Origin: Stenotrophomonas rhizophila
GTDB lineage: Bacteria; Pseudomonadota; Gammaproteobacteria; Xanthomonadales; Xanthomonadaceae
Assembly: GCF_003751305.1 (NCBI RefSeq)
Contig: NZ_RJKV01000001.1
Span: 1,717,586 to 1,781,585, forward strand
Direction: 5' to 3'
Length of the DNA stretch: 64,000 nt
Numbering within the stretch: position 1 is the stretch's first letter; each line of letters opens with the position of its first letter. The notes beneath the pieces were generated by a model, which saw nothing but the letters and a program-made list of their open reading frames with translations, did not search any database and was not told the DNA's origin. Shown one piece after another: positions 43,014 through 50,143 of this stretch. The translations under genes were made by a program, and so were the position numbers.

Positions 43014-43039
43014 AGCCCTGACCTCGGTCGGGGCTTTTT
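43014..43039 (+). terminator. Terminator of tRNA unit 1
   Basis: Hairpin AGCCCTGACC / GGTCGGGGCT followed by TTTT, immediately after tRNA-Glu copy 1. Confidence 0.85.
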
Positions 43040-43177
43040 GTTTGTGACACCACAATCCATGGTCGTCATCGGCGGCGTGTTTTCTCGCGTGCCTGTCGAT
43101 GCACTCGCCTGGGCAAAGGCCAGCCTCTGCCGTTGGACACTGCGTGCATGCTTTGTTCGTTATTTCAGAAAAAAGAC

Positions 43178-43206
43178 TTGGCGAACGCTTCACGGCCGCG
43201 TAGAAT
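43178..43206 (+). promoter_or_regulatory. Promoter of tRNA unit 2
   Basis: TTGGCG, 17-bp spacer, TAGAAT, 17 bp before tRNA-Ala copy 2. Confidence 0.7.
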
Positions 43207-43223
43207 TCCGCCTCCAGCATCGT

Positions 43224-43299
43224 GGGGCCATAGCTCAGCTGGGAGAGCGCCTGCATGGCATGCAGGAGGTCGGCGGTTCGATCCCGCCTGGCTCCACCA
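43224..43299 (+). tRNA. tRNA-Ala(GGC), copy 2
   Basis: Identical to copy 1 over the 76-nt gene (anticodon GGC, CCA encoded). Confidence 0.96.
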
Positions 43300-43350
43300 C
43301 TCCGGACCTTAGGCCGTTCGGGTGTGCTGAACAATTTGATGAGTTTATGC

Positions 43351-43426
43351 GTCCCCATCGTCTAGAGGCCTAGGACATCACCCTTTCACGGTGGCGACCG
43401 GGGTTCGAATCCCCGTGGGGACGCCA
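43351..43426 (+). tRNA. tRNA-Glu(TTC), copy 2
   Basis: Identical to copy 1 over the 76-nt gene (anticodon TTC, CCA encoded). The Ala-Glu spacer differs from the other copies. Confidence 0.96.
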
Positions 43427-43444
43427 CTCATCAGAAGAACACCG

Positions 43445-43468
43445 AGGCCCGGCATGCCGGGTCTTTTT
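43445..43468 (+). terminator. Terminator of tRNA unit 2
   Basis: Stem GGCCCGGC / GCCGGGTC followed by TTTTT; the hairpin sequence differs from those of the other three units. Confidence 0.8.
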
Positions 43469-43510
43469 GTTCACCGCCTACTGCGGTTGCGATGCGGATG
43501 CCTCAAAGGC

Positions 43511-43539
43511 TTCCACAAACGTGAACAGGCAGATATACT
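43511..43539 (+). promoter_or_regulatory. Promoter of tRNA unit 3
   Basis: TTCCAC, 17-bp spacer, TATACT, about 21 bp before tRNA-Ala copy 3. Confidence 0.65.
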
Positions 43540-43560
43540 AGGCGGCTCGCGGTACAACGT

Positions 43561-43636
43561 GGGGCCATAGCTCAGCTGGGAGAGCGCCTGCATGGCATGC
43601 AGGAGGTCGGCGGTTCGATCCCGCCTGGCTCCACCA
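43561..43636 (+). tRNA. tRNA-Ala(GGC), copy 3
   Basis: Identical 76-nt gene with anticodon GGC. Its flank to the next tRNA is almost the same as in unit 4. Confidence 0.96.
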
Positions 43637-43685
43637 CTTCTCCGGACACAGGCCGTCCGATAGAAGCCAAAATTCGGTTTAACGC

Positions 43686-43761
43686 GTCCCCATCGTCTAG
43701 AGGCCTAGGACATCACCCTTTCACGGTGGCGACCGGGGTTCGAATCCCCGTGGGGACGCCA
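43686..43761 (+). tRNA. tRNA-Glu(TTC), copy 3
   Basis: Identical 76-nt gene with anticodon TTC. Confidence 0.96.
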
Positions 43762-43774
43762 GCTTCAAACAAAC

Positions 43775-43800
43775 AGCCCTGACCTCGGTCGGGGCTTTTT
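43775..43800 (+). terminator. Terminator of tRNA unit 3
   Basis: Same hairpin as unit 1 (AGCCCTGACC / GGTCGGGGCT) with a TTTTT run. Confidence 0.85.
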
Positions 43801-43814
43801 GTTTGACGAACCCC

Positions 43815-43843
43815 TTCCCATTCGGCAAGACCGCCGCTATGAT
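43815..43843 (+). promoter_or_regulatory. Promoter of tRNA unit 4
   Basis: TTCCCA, 17-bp spacer, TATGAT, 22 bp before tRNA-Ala copy 4. Confidence 0.65.
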
Positions 43844-43865
43844 AGGCGGCTCGCAGCACAACTGT

Positions 43866-43941
43866 GGGGCCATAGCTCAGCTGGGAGAGCGCCTGCATGG
43901 CATGCAGGAGGTCGGCGGTTCGATCCCGCCTGGCTCCACCA
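43866..43941 (+). tRNA. tRNA-Ala(GGC), copy 4
   Basis: Identical 76-nt gene with anticodon GGC. Confidence 0.96.
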
Positions 43942-43991
43942 CTTCTCCGGACACAGGCCGTCCGATAGAAGCCAAAAATTCGGTTTAACGC

Positions 43992-44067
43992 GTCCCCATC
44001 GTCTAGAGGCCTAGGACATCACCCTTTCACGGTGGCGACCGGGGTTCGAATCCCCGTGGGGACGCCA
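43992..44067 (+). tRNA. tRNA-Glu(TTC), copy 4
   Basis: Identical 76-nt gene with anticodon TTC. The spacer to tRNA-Ala is that of unit 3 plus one extra A. Confidence 0.96.
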
Positions 44068-44080
44068 GCTTCAAACAAAC

Positions 44081-44108
44081 AGCCCTGACTTCGGTCGGGG
44101 CTGTTTGT
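44081..44108 (+). terminator. Terminator of tRNA unit 4
   Basis: Same hairpin family as units 1 and 3 with two changes (GACTTCGGTC loop region, and TGTTTGTTT instead of a pure T run). Confidence 0.75.
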
Positions 44109-44117
44109 TTATGGGCC

Positions 44118-44534
44118 TTACGCTACGACCTTGGCCATCCCTGCCGATCGCGGCGCGGTCAAGGCAAAACCGAACTGCGCATACAGGCGGTGCGCCTGGC
44201 CATCGGCAATCAGGCTCACATACGCACCGACCGCATTCTCCCGCAGCCAGCCATCCAGCCGACGCATCACGGCCTTGCCCAGGCCCTGCCCCTGGCGGTC
44301 AGGCACGACCGCGATATCCACCACCTGCAGGAAGCAGCCACCGTCGCCGATGATCCGGCCCATGGCCAACAGCCGATCCCCCTCGCGCAGGCTCACACCG
44401 AAGACCGTGTTGGGCAGGCCACGTGCCGCCGCCTCGGCCGTCTTGGGGCTCAGCCCGGCGAGTACCCGCAGCGCGCGGTACTCCTCCACGCTGGGCGGCA
44501 ACGGAATGCAGTGAACACCAACGGGCAGCGACAT
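44118..44534 (-). CDS. GNAT-family N-acetyltransferase
   Basis: 138 residues of the single-domain GNAT fold: strand FGVSLREGDRLLAMGRIIGD, then LQVVDIAVVPDRQGQGLGKA with the acetyl-CoA pyrophosphate loop QGQGLGKAVM, and the C-terminal GQAHRLYAQFGFAL helix/strand. The likely job is acetylation of an amine or peptide substrate; none can be named. It is convergent with the last tRNA unit, and the SRAP gene starts 105 bp away on the other strand. Confidence 0.88.
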   Translation of the reverse strand: MSLPVGVHCIPLPPSVEEYRALRVLAGLSPKTAEAAARGLPNTVFGVSLREGDRLLAMGRIIGDGGCFLQVVDIAVVPDRQGQGLGKAVMRRLDGWLRENAVGAYVSLIADGQAHRLYAQFGFALTAPRSAGMAKVVA

Positions 44535-44639
44535 GACGCGGATCCAGTACTGAATGGACGCTCAGCATGCCCGAACGGATTCGCAGGATGTGCGACCCAC
44601 AGGCCTATCCTGTCCCCCTGCCCGCCCTGTTTGCCTGCC

Positions 44640-45596
44640 ATGTGCTATTCCGCCCAGATCCGTGCCGACTACACCAAGCTGGTCCGTGAGTACGGCGCCA
44701 TGCTGTCGCTGGACGAATTCGCCCAGCTGTATGCCCACGACGCCGGCAAACAGCGACCCAAAACCCCCAAGGCGATGGACGATGGCTTCGCTGGCGCGCG
44801 CACGCCCCAAGGCCAGGAGATCGTGGCGCGGATCCAGCAGTGGCATGCCGAGGAAATGCAGGCACTCGACGAAGAAGTTCGGCTGCAGGGAGCGCGATTG
44901 AGGGCGGCCGAGGCGCAACTGGTCGCGCGCGCCACACAGAAGGCACGCAACGAGGTACGCGTCGCGGGCAACCGCATCGACCGCGCACAGACACGCCTGT
45001 CCGATCTGCAGCGCGCCGGTCTGGTACCACGCGACAGCCGCATCTTCCCAGGCGTGTACGCACCGGTGATCGTGTCCGAGCAGGGCCAGCGCGTGATCAA
45101 ACCGATGCGCTACCAATGCCGGCTGCCGGACAAGCCCGCGCGCAACGACGTGCTGTATCCCGGCACCTACAACGCGCGCCGCGACAGCCTCGAGGCGTAT
45201 TGGAAATCCGCGTTTGGCCATCAGCATGGCGTGGTGGTGGTGCAATCGTTCTACGAGCACGTGCCGCGGCACGCCCTGGAACAGCGGCTGCTGTCGCCAG
45301 GCGAAAAAGCCGAGAATGTTGTCCTGGAATTCAGCCCGCAGCCGCCGCGCGACCTGCTGATCGCCTGCCTGTGGTCGGAGTGGGAAGGGCCGGAAGGCCG
45401 GCTGCTGTCGTTTGCCGCCATTACCGACGCGCCGCCGATGGACGTGGCGCGCACCGGCCATGACCGCTGCATTGTGCCGATCCGGCCGGCGCATCTGGAT
45501 GCCTGGTTGAACCCGGATCCGCAGGACCTTGCGGCGCTGTACCGGATCCTGGACGACCGCGAGCCGGTCACACTCGCCCACGCCGAAGCCGCGTGA
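44640..45596 (+). CDS. SRAP (YedK/HMCES-like) protein with long internal insertion
   Basis: 318 residues from ATG 44640. The catalytic Cys2 (MCYSAQ) follows the start methionine directly, as required for the family, which makes a thiazolidine link to abasic sites in single-stranded DNA. The other active-site residues are Asn178 (YNARRDSLEAY), Glu206 (VQSFYEHV) and His274 (RTGHDRCIVPI). Residues about 56-125 form a charged helical insertion (RIQQWHAEEMQALDEEVRLQ, RAAEAQLVARATQKARNEV) absent from the roughly 220-residue E. coli YedK. The start was chosen because Cys must be residue 2. Confidence 0.88.
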   Translation: MCYSAQIRADYTKLVREYGAMLSLDEFAQLYAHDAGKQRPKTPKAMDDGFAGARTPQGQEIVARIQQWHAEEMQALDEEVRLQGARLRAAEAQLVARATQKARNEVRVAGNRIDRAQTRLSDLQRAGLVPRDSRIFPGVYAPVIVSEQGQRVIKPMRYQCRLPDKPARNDVLYPGTYNARRDSLEAYWKSAFGHQHGVVVVQSFYEHVPRHALEQRLLSPGEKAENVVLEFSPQPPRDLLIACLWSEWEGPEGRLLSFAAITDAPPMDVARTGHDRCIVPIRPAHLDAWLNPDPQDLAALYRILDDREPVTLAHAEAA

Positions 45597-45603
45597 GCGC
45601 TGC

Positions 45604-45984
45604 TCAGCCGGCGACCGAATCGCCGACCTGCGCGCGCGCCAGGGCAGCGTTCAATTCAGCGGTCAAATACGGCTTGCTCAGAATCACGCCCGAGCGGAAG
45701 GCGTCGGGCAGATGCGCGGTGGCCATGCCGGTCGCCAGCACGAAGGGAATCTGGCGCGCCGCCAATGCCTGGGCGACGGGCTCGCTGGTTTCGTTGTTGG
45801 CCAGCCGATAGTCCAGCAGGGCAACCTGCGGCTGGGTCTCGCCCAGCAGGCGTAACGCCTCGCCCACCGAGGCCGCCAGCCCGACCACGATGGCGCCGGA
45901 CTGGACCAGTTGCATCTGCAGCAGGGCCGCGCTCATTTCGTCGTTCTCGACCACCAGTACCCGAAGATCCTGCAGCGCGCTCAT
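45604..45984 (-). CDS. Stand-alone response-regulator receiver
   Basis: 126 residues, a single CheY-like domain: acidic pocket VVENDEMSAALL, phospho-acceptor PQVALLDYRLANNE, a threonine in FVLATGMATAH and lysine in VILSKPYLTAEL. There is no output domain. No kinase is adjacent; the gene converges with the SRAP gene (7 bp). Stand-alone receivers of this kind often serve hybrid kinases or phosphorelays. Its partner is unknown. Confidence 0.85.
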   Translation of the reverse strand: MSALQDLRVLVVENDEMSAALLQMQLVQSGAIVVGLAASVGEALRLLGETQPQVALLDYRLANNETSEPVAQALAARQIPFVLATGMATAHLPDAFRSGVILSKPYLTAELNAALARAQVGDSVAG

Positions 45985-46108
45985 GACGACTCCCTGTATG
46001 GTTCAGCGCGATGAGTATAGCGTCCTGTGTAGGTGAAACCCTGACAGGAACTTAAGCATTCAGGTCTGCACAGATGTGTGAATTTTGTATACACTACGCG
46101 GCCAGCCA

Positions 46109-46195
46109 GCCGAAGTGGCGGAATCGGTAGACGCAGCGGACTCAAAATCCGCCGCCCTTAAAAGCGTGTGGGTTCGAGTCCCACCTTCGGCACCA
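46109..46195 (+). tRNA. tRNA-Leu(CAA)
   Basis: 87-nt class II tRNA with the long variable arm and an encoded CCA. The anticodon loop CTCAAAA between GCGGA and TCCGC gives anticodon CAA, leucine. The lower-GC toxin-antitoxin pair begins about 340 bp downstream, so this tRNA may have been an integration site, but no attachment-site duplicate is visible. Confidence 0.95.
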
Positions 46196-46269
46196 ATGGT
46201 TTGCGGGGTTTCTGGATGGTCAGAAGCACTCTGCAAAGAATGACGCGCTCCGCAATCAGCGGAGATGAG

Positions 46270-46292
46270 ACCCCGCTTAGGCGGGGTTTTTT
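46270..46292 (+). terminator. Terminator of tRNA-Leu
   Basis: GACCCCGC / GCGGGGT stem, loop TTAG, followed by TTTTTT. Confidence 0.85.
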
Positions 46293-46418
46293 CGTTTGAG
46301 GCGGGCTTGCCCCCCGTCAGGGAACCCATGCGCAATGACGCCGCAAACGGTCGGACGTCGGGACGCGCCACACCTTCCGCCCCCGAACCATCTCCACCCG
46401 GGCAAAGATGCGCGCTAA

Positions 46419-46435
46419 CCTTATGTTGAATAAGG
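46419..46435 (+). promoter_or_regulatory. Inverted repeat before the Xre/RES operon
   Basis: CCTTAT and ATAAGG are perfect arms around GTTGA, about 100 bp before the antitoxin start. It could be the autoregulatory site of the antitoxin; not proven. Confidence 0.5.
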
Positions 46436-46537
46436 ATTTAAGTCCGTTCTAAACGTGGTCAATTATTGTTTTCCTCGTGGTGCATCGCTGCGCGAGGTGT
46501 GCAATACTCCGCCAATCCCGCCCCCGCTTGGCTTGCC

Positions 46538-46921
46538 ATGCAAACCGCCCCGCTCTTCCGTAGCGTCCCGCTCAGGGACTCGTTGCATTTCGGGAAAGGC
46601 ACCGAATTCGAGCCCAAGAAGGTTGCAGAGTTCATGCAGCTGGACCGCAATGCAGTCTCGAAGATCGCATCTGTTGCGGTTGCCTCCGTCCGCTGGGACG
46701 ACGGCGAGCCGAAGGCTGTCAGGGAACGACTGGAGGAGATCGGTGCCGTTGCCAACATGGTGGCGGACATCTTCGAAGGCGATGCAGCAAAGACTGCTCT
46801 CTGGTTTCGTACCAGGAACCCGCTGCTAGGTGACATCGCACCACGCGACATGATCCGGCTTGGTAGACACGATCGTTTGCGCCGCTTTATTGTTACGGCA
46901 ATTCAAGAGGATCAGGCCTGA
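46538..46921 (+). CDS. Xre/MbcA/ParS-family antitoxin
   Basis: 127 residues from ATG 46538. The middle (VAEFMQLDRNAVSKIASVAV) is a helix-turn-helix-like segment. The C-terminal half follows the MbcA/ParS toxin-binding domain (DUF2384), with VADIFEGDAAKTALWFRTRN and PLLGDIAPRDMIRLGRHDRL. The downstream RES toxin gene begins 7 bp after its stop. This is the regular order of Xre-RES modules, antitoxin first. Its function is neutralisation of the NAD-consuming toxin and repression of the operon. Confidence 0.85.
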   Translation: MQTAPLFRSVPLRDSLHFGKGTEFEPKKVAEFMQLDRNAVSKIASVAVASVRWDDGEPKAVRERLEEIGAVANMVADIFEGDAAKTALWFRTRNPLLGDIAPRDMIRLGRHDRLRRFIVTAIQEDQA

Positions 46922-46927
46922 GAGTCC

Positions 46928-47899
46928 ATGGCACGGAGGTCGAAACAGCCTGTCCCTCTGCACGGTGTTCCGAACGACTTTCCTGCAACGATTCATGTCC
47001 TCGATAGATTCTCTGAATCTGATCTGGAGGTGTGGAAGAAGCGCTCCCGAGAGCTTGATGACCTTCACGACGCCCTTTATCACGGCCTTGAAGGTGAACG
47101 CTTACGTCGCAGGGATGAGCTGATAGATGCGCTAAATTCAAAGCCTGCGCCGGCCTTTGAATTCCATAGCTGGGCTCGCATGGTTCAGTATCGATACTCC
47201 TGCGATCCACTTTCAGCCGCAGGGAGCGTGCGCTCCATAGGCGGCCGATTCAATATCGGGAACGACTGCGACGAATCTGGTGCGGCCGTGATTTTTCCGG
47301 CGTTGTACATCGGTGACTCGCATGAAACTGCGTTCCGCGAGTGCTACCAGTCCTCATCTGAAAAGATGAAAGCAACCGGACTGACCGCGGCGGAAATGAG
47401 CCTGCGAAAGAGTGATACGACGGTGCGCATCCATGGCAGGATTGAGAGGGTGTTCGACGTTCGAAATATCGAGAACCTCAGACCTGTCGCGAAGATTCTT
47501 GCCAAGCTCACCGTGCCAGATGAACTGGTCCGGCTCGCGAGAGCATTGCGACTTGGCAAGCCCGGGAGCCTGCTCATTCGTACGCCGGCCCGTCTCCAGA
47601 CCAACCTGCAGGACGTCAACTGGCGAGCATGGCCCGTCCAGTTCGGTTTACCGTCACCGAGTCAGCGCTTTGGCCTCATGCTCAAGTGGGCCGGCTATGA
47701 GGGCGTTCTGTTTCGATCGAGCAAGCAACCGGGATCGACATGTCTGGCGGTTTTCCCCGGCAACATCTGCAGTGATCGCTCCTTTGTGGAGCTCCAGGAC
47801 GACTTCCCGCCAAGCGTCGTTCATAGCCGGATGGACCTATCAACGGCGCCATCACTGTGCGGCTGGGAGTACGTGAGAGAGAAGGATCGATGCGCCTGA
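46928..47899 (+). CDS. RES-domain toxin (NAD-degrading)
   Basis: 323 residues. The RES domain occupies about residues 75-300, with the conserved YRYSCDPLSAAGSVRSIGGR entry (an Arg and GGRFN), ALYIGDSHETAFRECY, and WPVQFGLPSPSQRFGLMLKW late motif. RES toxins degrade NAD+ or ADP-ribosylate targets. It is longer than compact RES toxins because of a roughly 70-residue N-terminal extension (IHVLDRFSESDLEVWKKRSR). It is co-transcribed with the antitoxin. Base composition (less GC-rich than neighbours) points to horizontal transfer. Confidence 0.88.
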   Translation: MARRSKQPVPLHGVPNDFPATIHVLDRFSESDLEVWKKRSRELDDLHDALYHGLEGERLRRRDELIDALNSKPAPAFEFHSWARMVQYRYSCDPLSAAGSVRSIGGRFNIGNDCDESGAAVIFPALYIGDSHETAFRECYQSSSEKMKATGLTAAEMSLRKSDTTVRIHGRIERVFDVRNIENLRPVAKILAKLTVPDELVRLARALRLGKPGSLLIRTPARLQTNLQDVNWRAWPVQFGLPSPSQRFGLMLKWAGYEGVLFRSSKQPGSTCLAVFPGNICSDRSFVELQDDFPPSVVHSRMDLSTAPSLCGWEYVREKDRCA

Positions 47900-47966
47900 G
47901 CGACGATAAGCGCGCATTGCGTTCCAGATTGGCGTACTCAGCTCCCCCCGCCCGACGTCGGGCCGC

Positions 47967-47999
47967 CTGAAGGCCAGATCCAGGGGCTCTGGCCTTCAG
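47967..47999. terminator. Perfect 12-bp hairpin after the RES gene
   Basis: CTGAAGGCCAGA and TCTGGCCTTCAG are exact inverted copies with a 9-base loop. Immediately upstream is a second 14-bp palindrome, GCCCGACGTCGGGC (47950-47963). The hairpin sits between the convergent RES and chemoreceptor genes and could end both transcripts, though no T run is present. Confidence 0.55.
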
Positions 48000-48016
48000 C
48001 TATTGCGTAAACCAAC

Positions 48017-49876
48017 TCAGACCAGCCGCAACGGCGGCTGCCCCCCGTGCACGGCATTGGCCGCCGCCGCTCGCGCCACCGCACCCGTCGTCCCCACCCG
48101 GAAGGCCGCCACCGTCTGCAGCAACTGGGTGGACTGCTCTTCCATGCTGCGCGCGGCGGCCGAGGCTTCCTCCACCAGGGCGGCATTCTGCTGGGTGCTC
48201 TCGTCGATATGCTCGACCACCTGGTTGATCTGCTCGATGCTGTCGCTCTGCTCACGCGCGGCCGTACTGATGTCGGCCATCAGATCGCTCACCCGCCTCA
48301 CACTGACGACAATCTCGTCCATCGTGCGCCCGGCACTTTCGACCTGGCGCGTGCCCGCGCCCACCTTCTCGACCGAATCCCCGATCAGCTGCTTGATCTC
48401 CTTGGCCGCCTCGGCCGAGCGCTGCGACAGCGAGCGGATTTCCGACGCCACCACGGCAAAGCCGCGACCGTGCTCGCCGGCACGCGCCGCTTCAACGGCC
48501 GCATTGAGCGCAAGGATATTGGTCTGGAAGGCGATGCCGTCGATCACCCCGATGATGTCGACGATGCGGCGCGAGGAGTCGTTGATCAGCGACATGGTCG
48601 AGACCACCTCGTGCACCACCTGGCCACCCTGCGCAGCCACTTCCACCGCCCCGCCCACCAGCTGGTTGGCCTGCACGGCATTGTCGGCCGTCCGCCGCAC
48701 GGTAGCCGTCAGTCCCTTCATCGAAACGGCCGTTTCTTCCAGGGCGGCCGCCTGCTGCTCGGTGCGCACGGAGAGGTCGCTGTTGCCTTCGGCGATCTCG
48801 CTGGCACCCACGGCGATAGTATCTGCGGCCAGCTTGATCTGGGCGATGATGCCGGCCATCGCTTCGACCAGCGCATTGATGCCCTCGCAAAGCTCGGCGA
48901 TCGGGCCGGTTTTGTCCTGGGTGGCGATGTGCCCGGTCAGGTCCCCGCTCTGCGCGGCGGCCACCACTTCGCGCGTCTGTGCAACGGCCTCCTGCAATGC
49001 CTGGGTGTCACGCACCTGGGCGGTGATGTCGGTGGCATATTTGACGACCTTGAACGGACGACCGTTCATATCGTAGATCGGGTTGTACGAGGCCTGGATC
49101 CAGACCTCGCGCCCGCTCTTGCCCAATCGCTTGTACTGGCCGGCGTCGTACTCGCCACGGCCGAGTTTCGCCCAGAATGCACGGTACTCGGCACTGTCGC
49201 GGTACCCAGGCTCGGCGAACATCGAATGGTGCTGGCCGCGCACCTCGTCCAGCGTATACCCCATGGCGGCGAGGAAGTTTTCGTTGGCGGCCAGGATGCG
49301 GCCGTCGAGATCGAACTCGATCACCGCCTGGGACTTGTTGATCGCCGCCAACTGGCCGGCAAAATCGGCGGCCTGGAATTTCTGCGCGGTGATGTCGGTG
49401 GCGAACTTGACCACCTTGTAGGGTCGCCCGTCGGCGTCGAACACCGGGTTGTAGGACGCCTGGATCCAGATGTCGCGGCCGCCTTTGCCGATGCGGCGGT
49501 ATTGGCCCGCATCGAATTCGCCACGCCCCAGATTCGCCCAGAAGTCCCGATATTCCCTGCTTTTGGCGTACTCGGGATCGACGAACATGGCGTGGTGCCT
49601 GCCCTGGATGTCGCCCAGCGTGTAGCCGAGCGTCTGCAGGAAGTTCTCGTTGGCCTGCAGGATGGTGCCGTCCAGGTCGAACTCGATCACGGCCTGGACC
49701 CGATGCAGGGCCTTGACCTGGTCTTCCAGCTCGCACTGGCGCTGTCGGGCGGCGGAGACCGCGCCCTCCGTGCCGCGGCGGGAAGCGAACAATGCGGCGA
49801 AAGCGTGTCGCGGGGACCATGCACCTCTATCGGAGGCACGGTCGGGCACATGCGTGTGCAAGCCTGAAGTAAGCAT
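48017..49876 (-). CDS. Soluble methyl-accepting chemotaxis protein with two PAS domains
   Basis: 619 residues from ATG 49876. After about 65 residues come two nearly identical PAS domains (about 65-180 and 190-305), each with [13 protein letters not shown], a YTL helix, GRGE(F/Y)DAGQY and [16 protein letters not shown]. They are followed by a helical linker and a methyl-accepting signalling domain with the hairpin tip motif [20 protein letters not shown]. No transmembrane segment is present, so it is cytoplasmic, like the aerotaxis/biofilm-dispersal protein BdlA. It is alone on its strand. Confidence 0.9.
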   Translation of the reverse strand: MLTSGLHTHVPDRASDRGAWSPRHAFAALFASRRGTEGAVSAARQRQCELEDQVKALHRVQAVIEFDLDGTILQANENFLQTLGYTLGDIQGRHHAMFVDPEYAKSREYRDFWANLGRGEFDAGQYRRIGKGGRDIWIQASYNPVFDADGRPYKVVKFATDITAQKFQAADFAGQLAAINKSQAVIEFDLDGRILAANENFLAAMGYTLDEVRGQHHSMFAEPGYRDSAEYRAFWAKLGRGEYDAGQYKRLGKSGREVWIQASYNPIYDMNGRPFKVVKYATDITAQVRDTQALQEAVAQTREVVAAAQSGDLTGHIATQDKTGPIAELCEGINALVEAMAGIIAQIKLAADTIAVGASEIAEGNSDLSVRTEQQAAALEETAVSMKGLTATVRRTADNAVQANQLVGGAVEVAAQGGQVVHEVVSTMSLINDSSRRIVDIIGVIDGIAFQTNILALNAAVEAARAGEHGRGFAVVASEIRSLSQRSAEAAKEIKQLIGDSVEKVGAGTRQVESAGRTMDEIVVSVRRVSDLMADISTAAREQSDSIEQINQVVEHIDESTQQNAALVEEASAAARSMEEQSTQLLQTVAAFRVGTTGAVARAAAANAVHGGQPPLRLV

Positions 49877-50143
49877 CGTTAGACCTCGGTGTCCGTTTAG
49901 CGAATAGGTCAACCCCGGGCGGTGGCCCGGTAGCGGTATTCCGTTGGCTGGACTCACGAAGATCGCCAGTGGGGCTGACGTTACTTCAGTGCGCTTCAAA
50001 CACCGCGACAGGCGGCGGCAATGAACCGTTCGAACAGGTGTAAAGCCAGATATCCACGTGAGTGTGCAGGCAATGACTGCGAGTCATATAACGGCCGCGA
50101 TTGCGCGAGCTTTAGGGCGCGCTGCGGTTCAGCCCGCACCGGC

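Larger units (their letters stand above)
46196..46537 (+). other. Region between tRNA-Leu and the toxin-antitoxin genes
   Basis: 342 bp without a gene. It holds the tRNA terminator (46270-46292) and, near 46419-46435, an inverted repeat in an AT-richer stretch (ATAAGGATTTAAG) that is probably the promoter/operator of the toxin-antitoxin operon. No copy of the tRNA 3' end was seen. Confidence 0.6.

Noticed and set aside
42795..44067. Repeated units that could look like a CRISPR array or satellite
   Set aside because: The repeats are full-length tRNA genes with correct anticodon loops, promoters and terminators.
46109..47899. Integrative element at tRNA-Leu
   Set aside because: No integrase, no duplicate of the tRNA end and only two cargo genes are present, so only a simple insertion of the toxin-antitoxin pair is supported.
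48047..49867. 606-codon open frame antisense to the chemoreceptor gene
   Set aside because: Shadow frame; the chemoreceptor on the minus strand is unmistakable.
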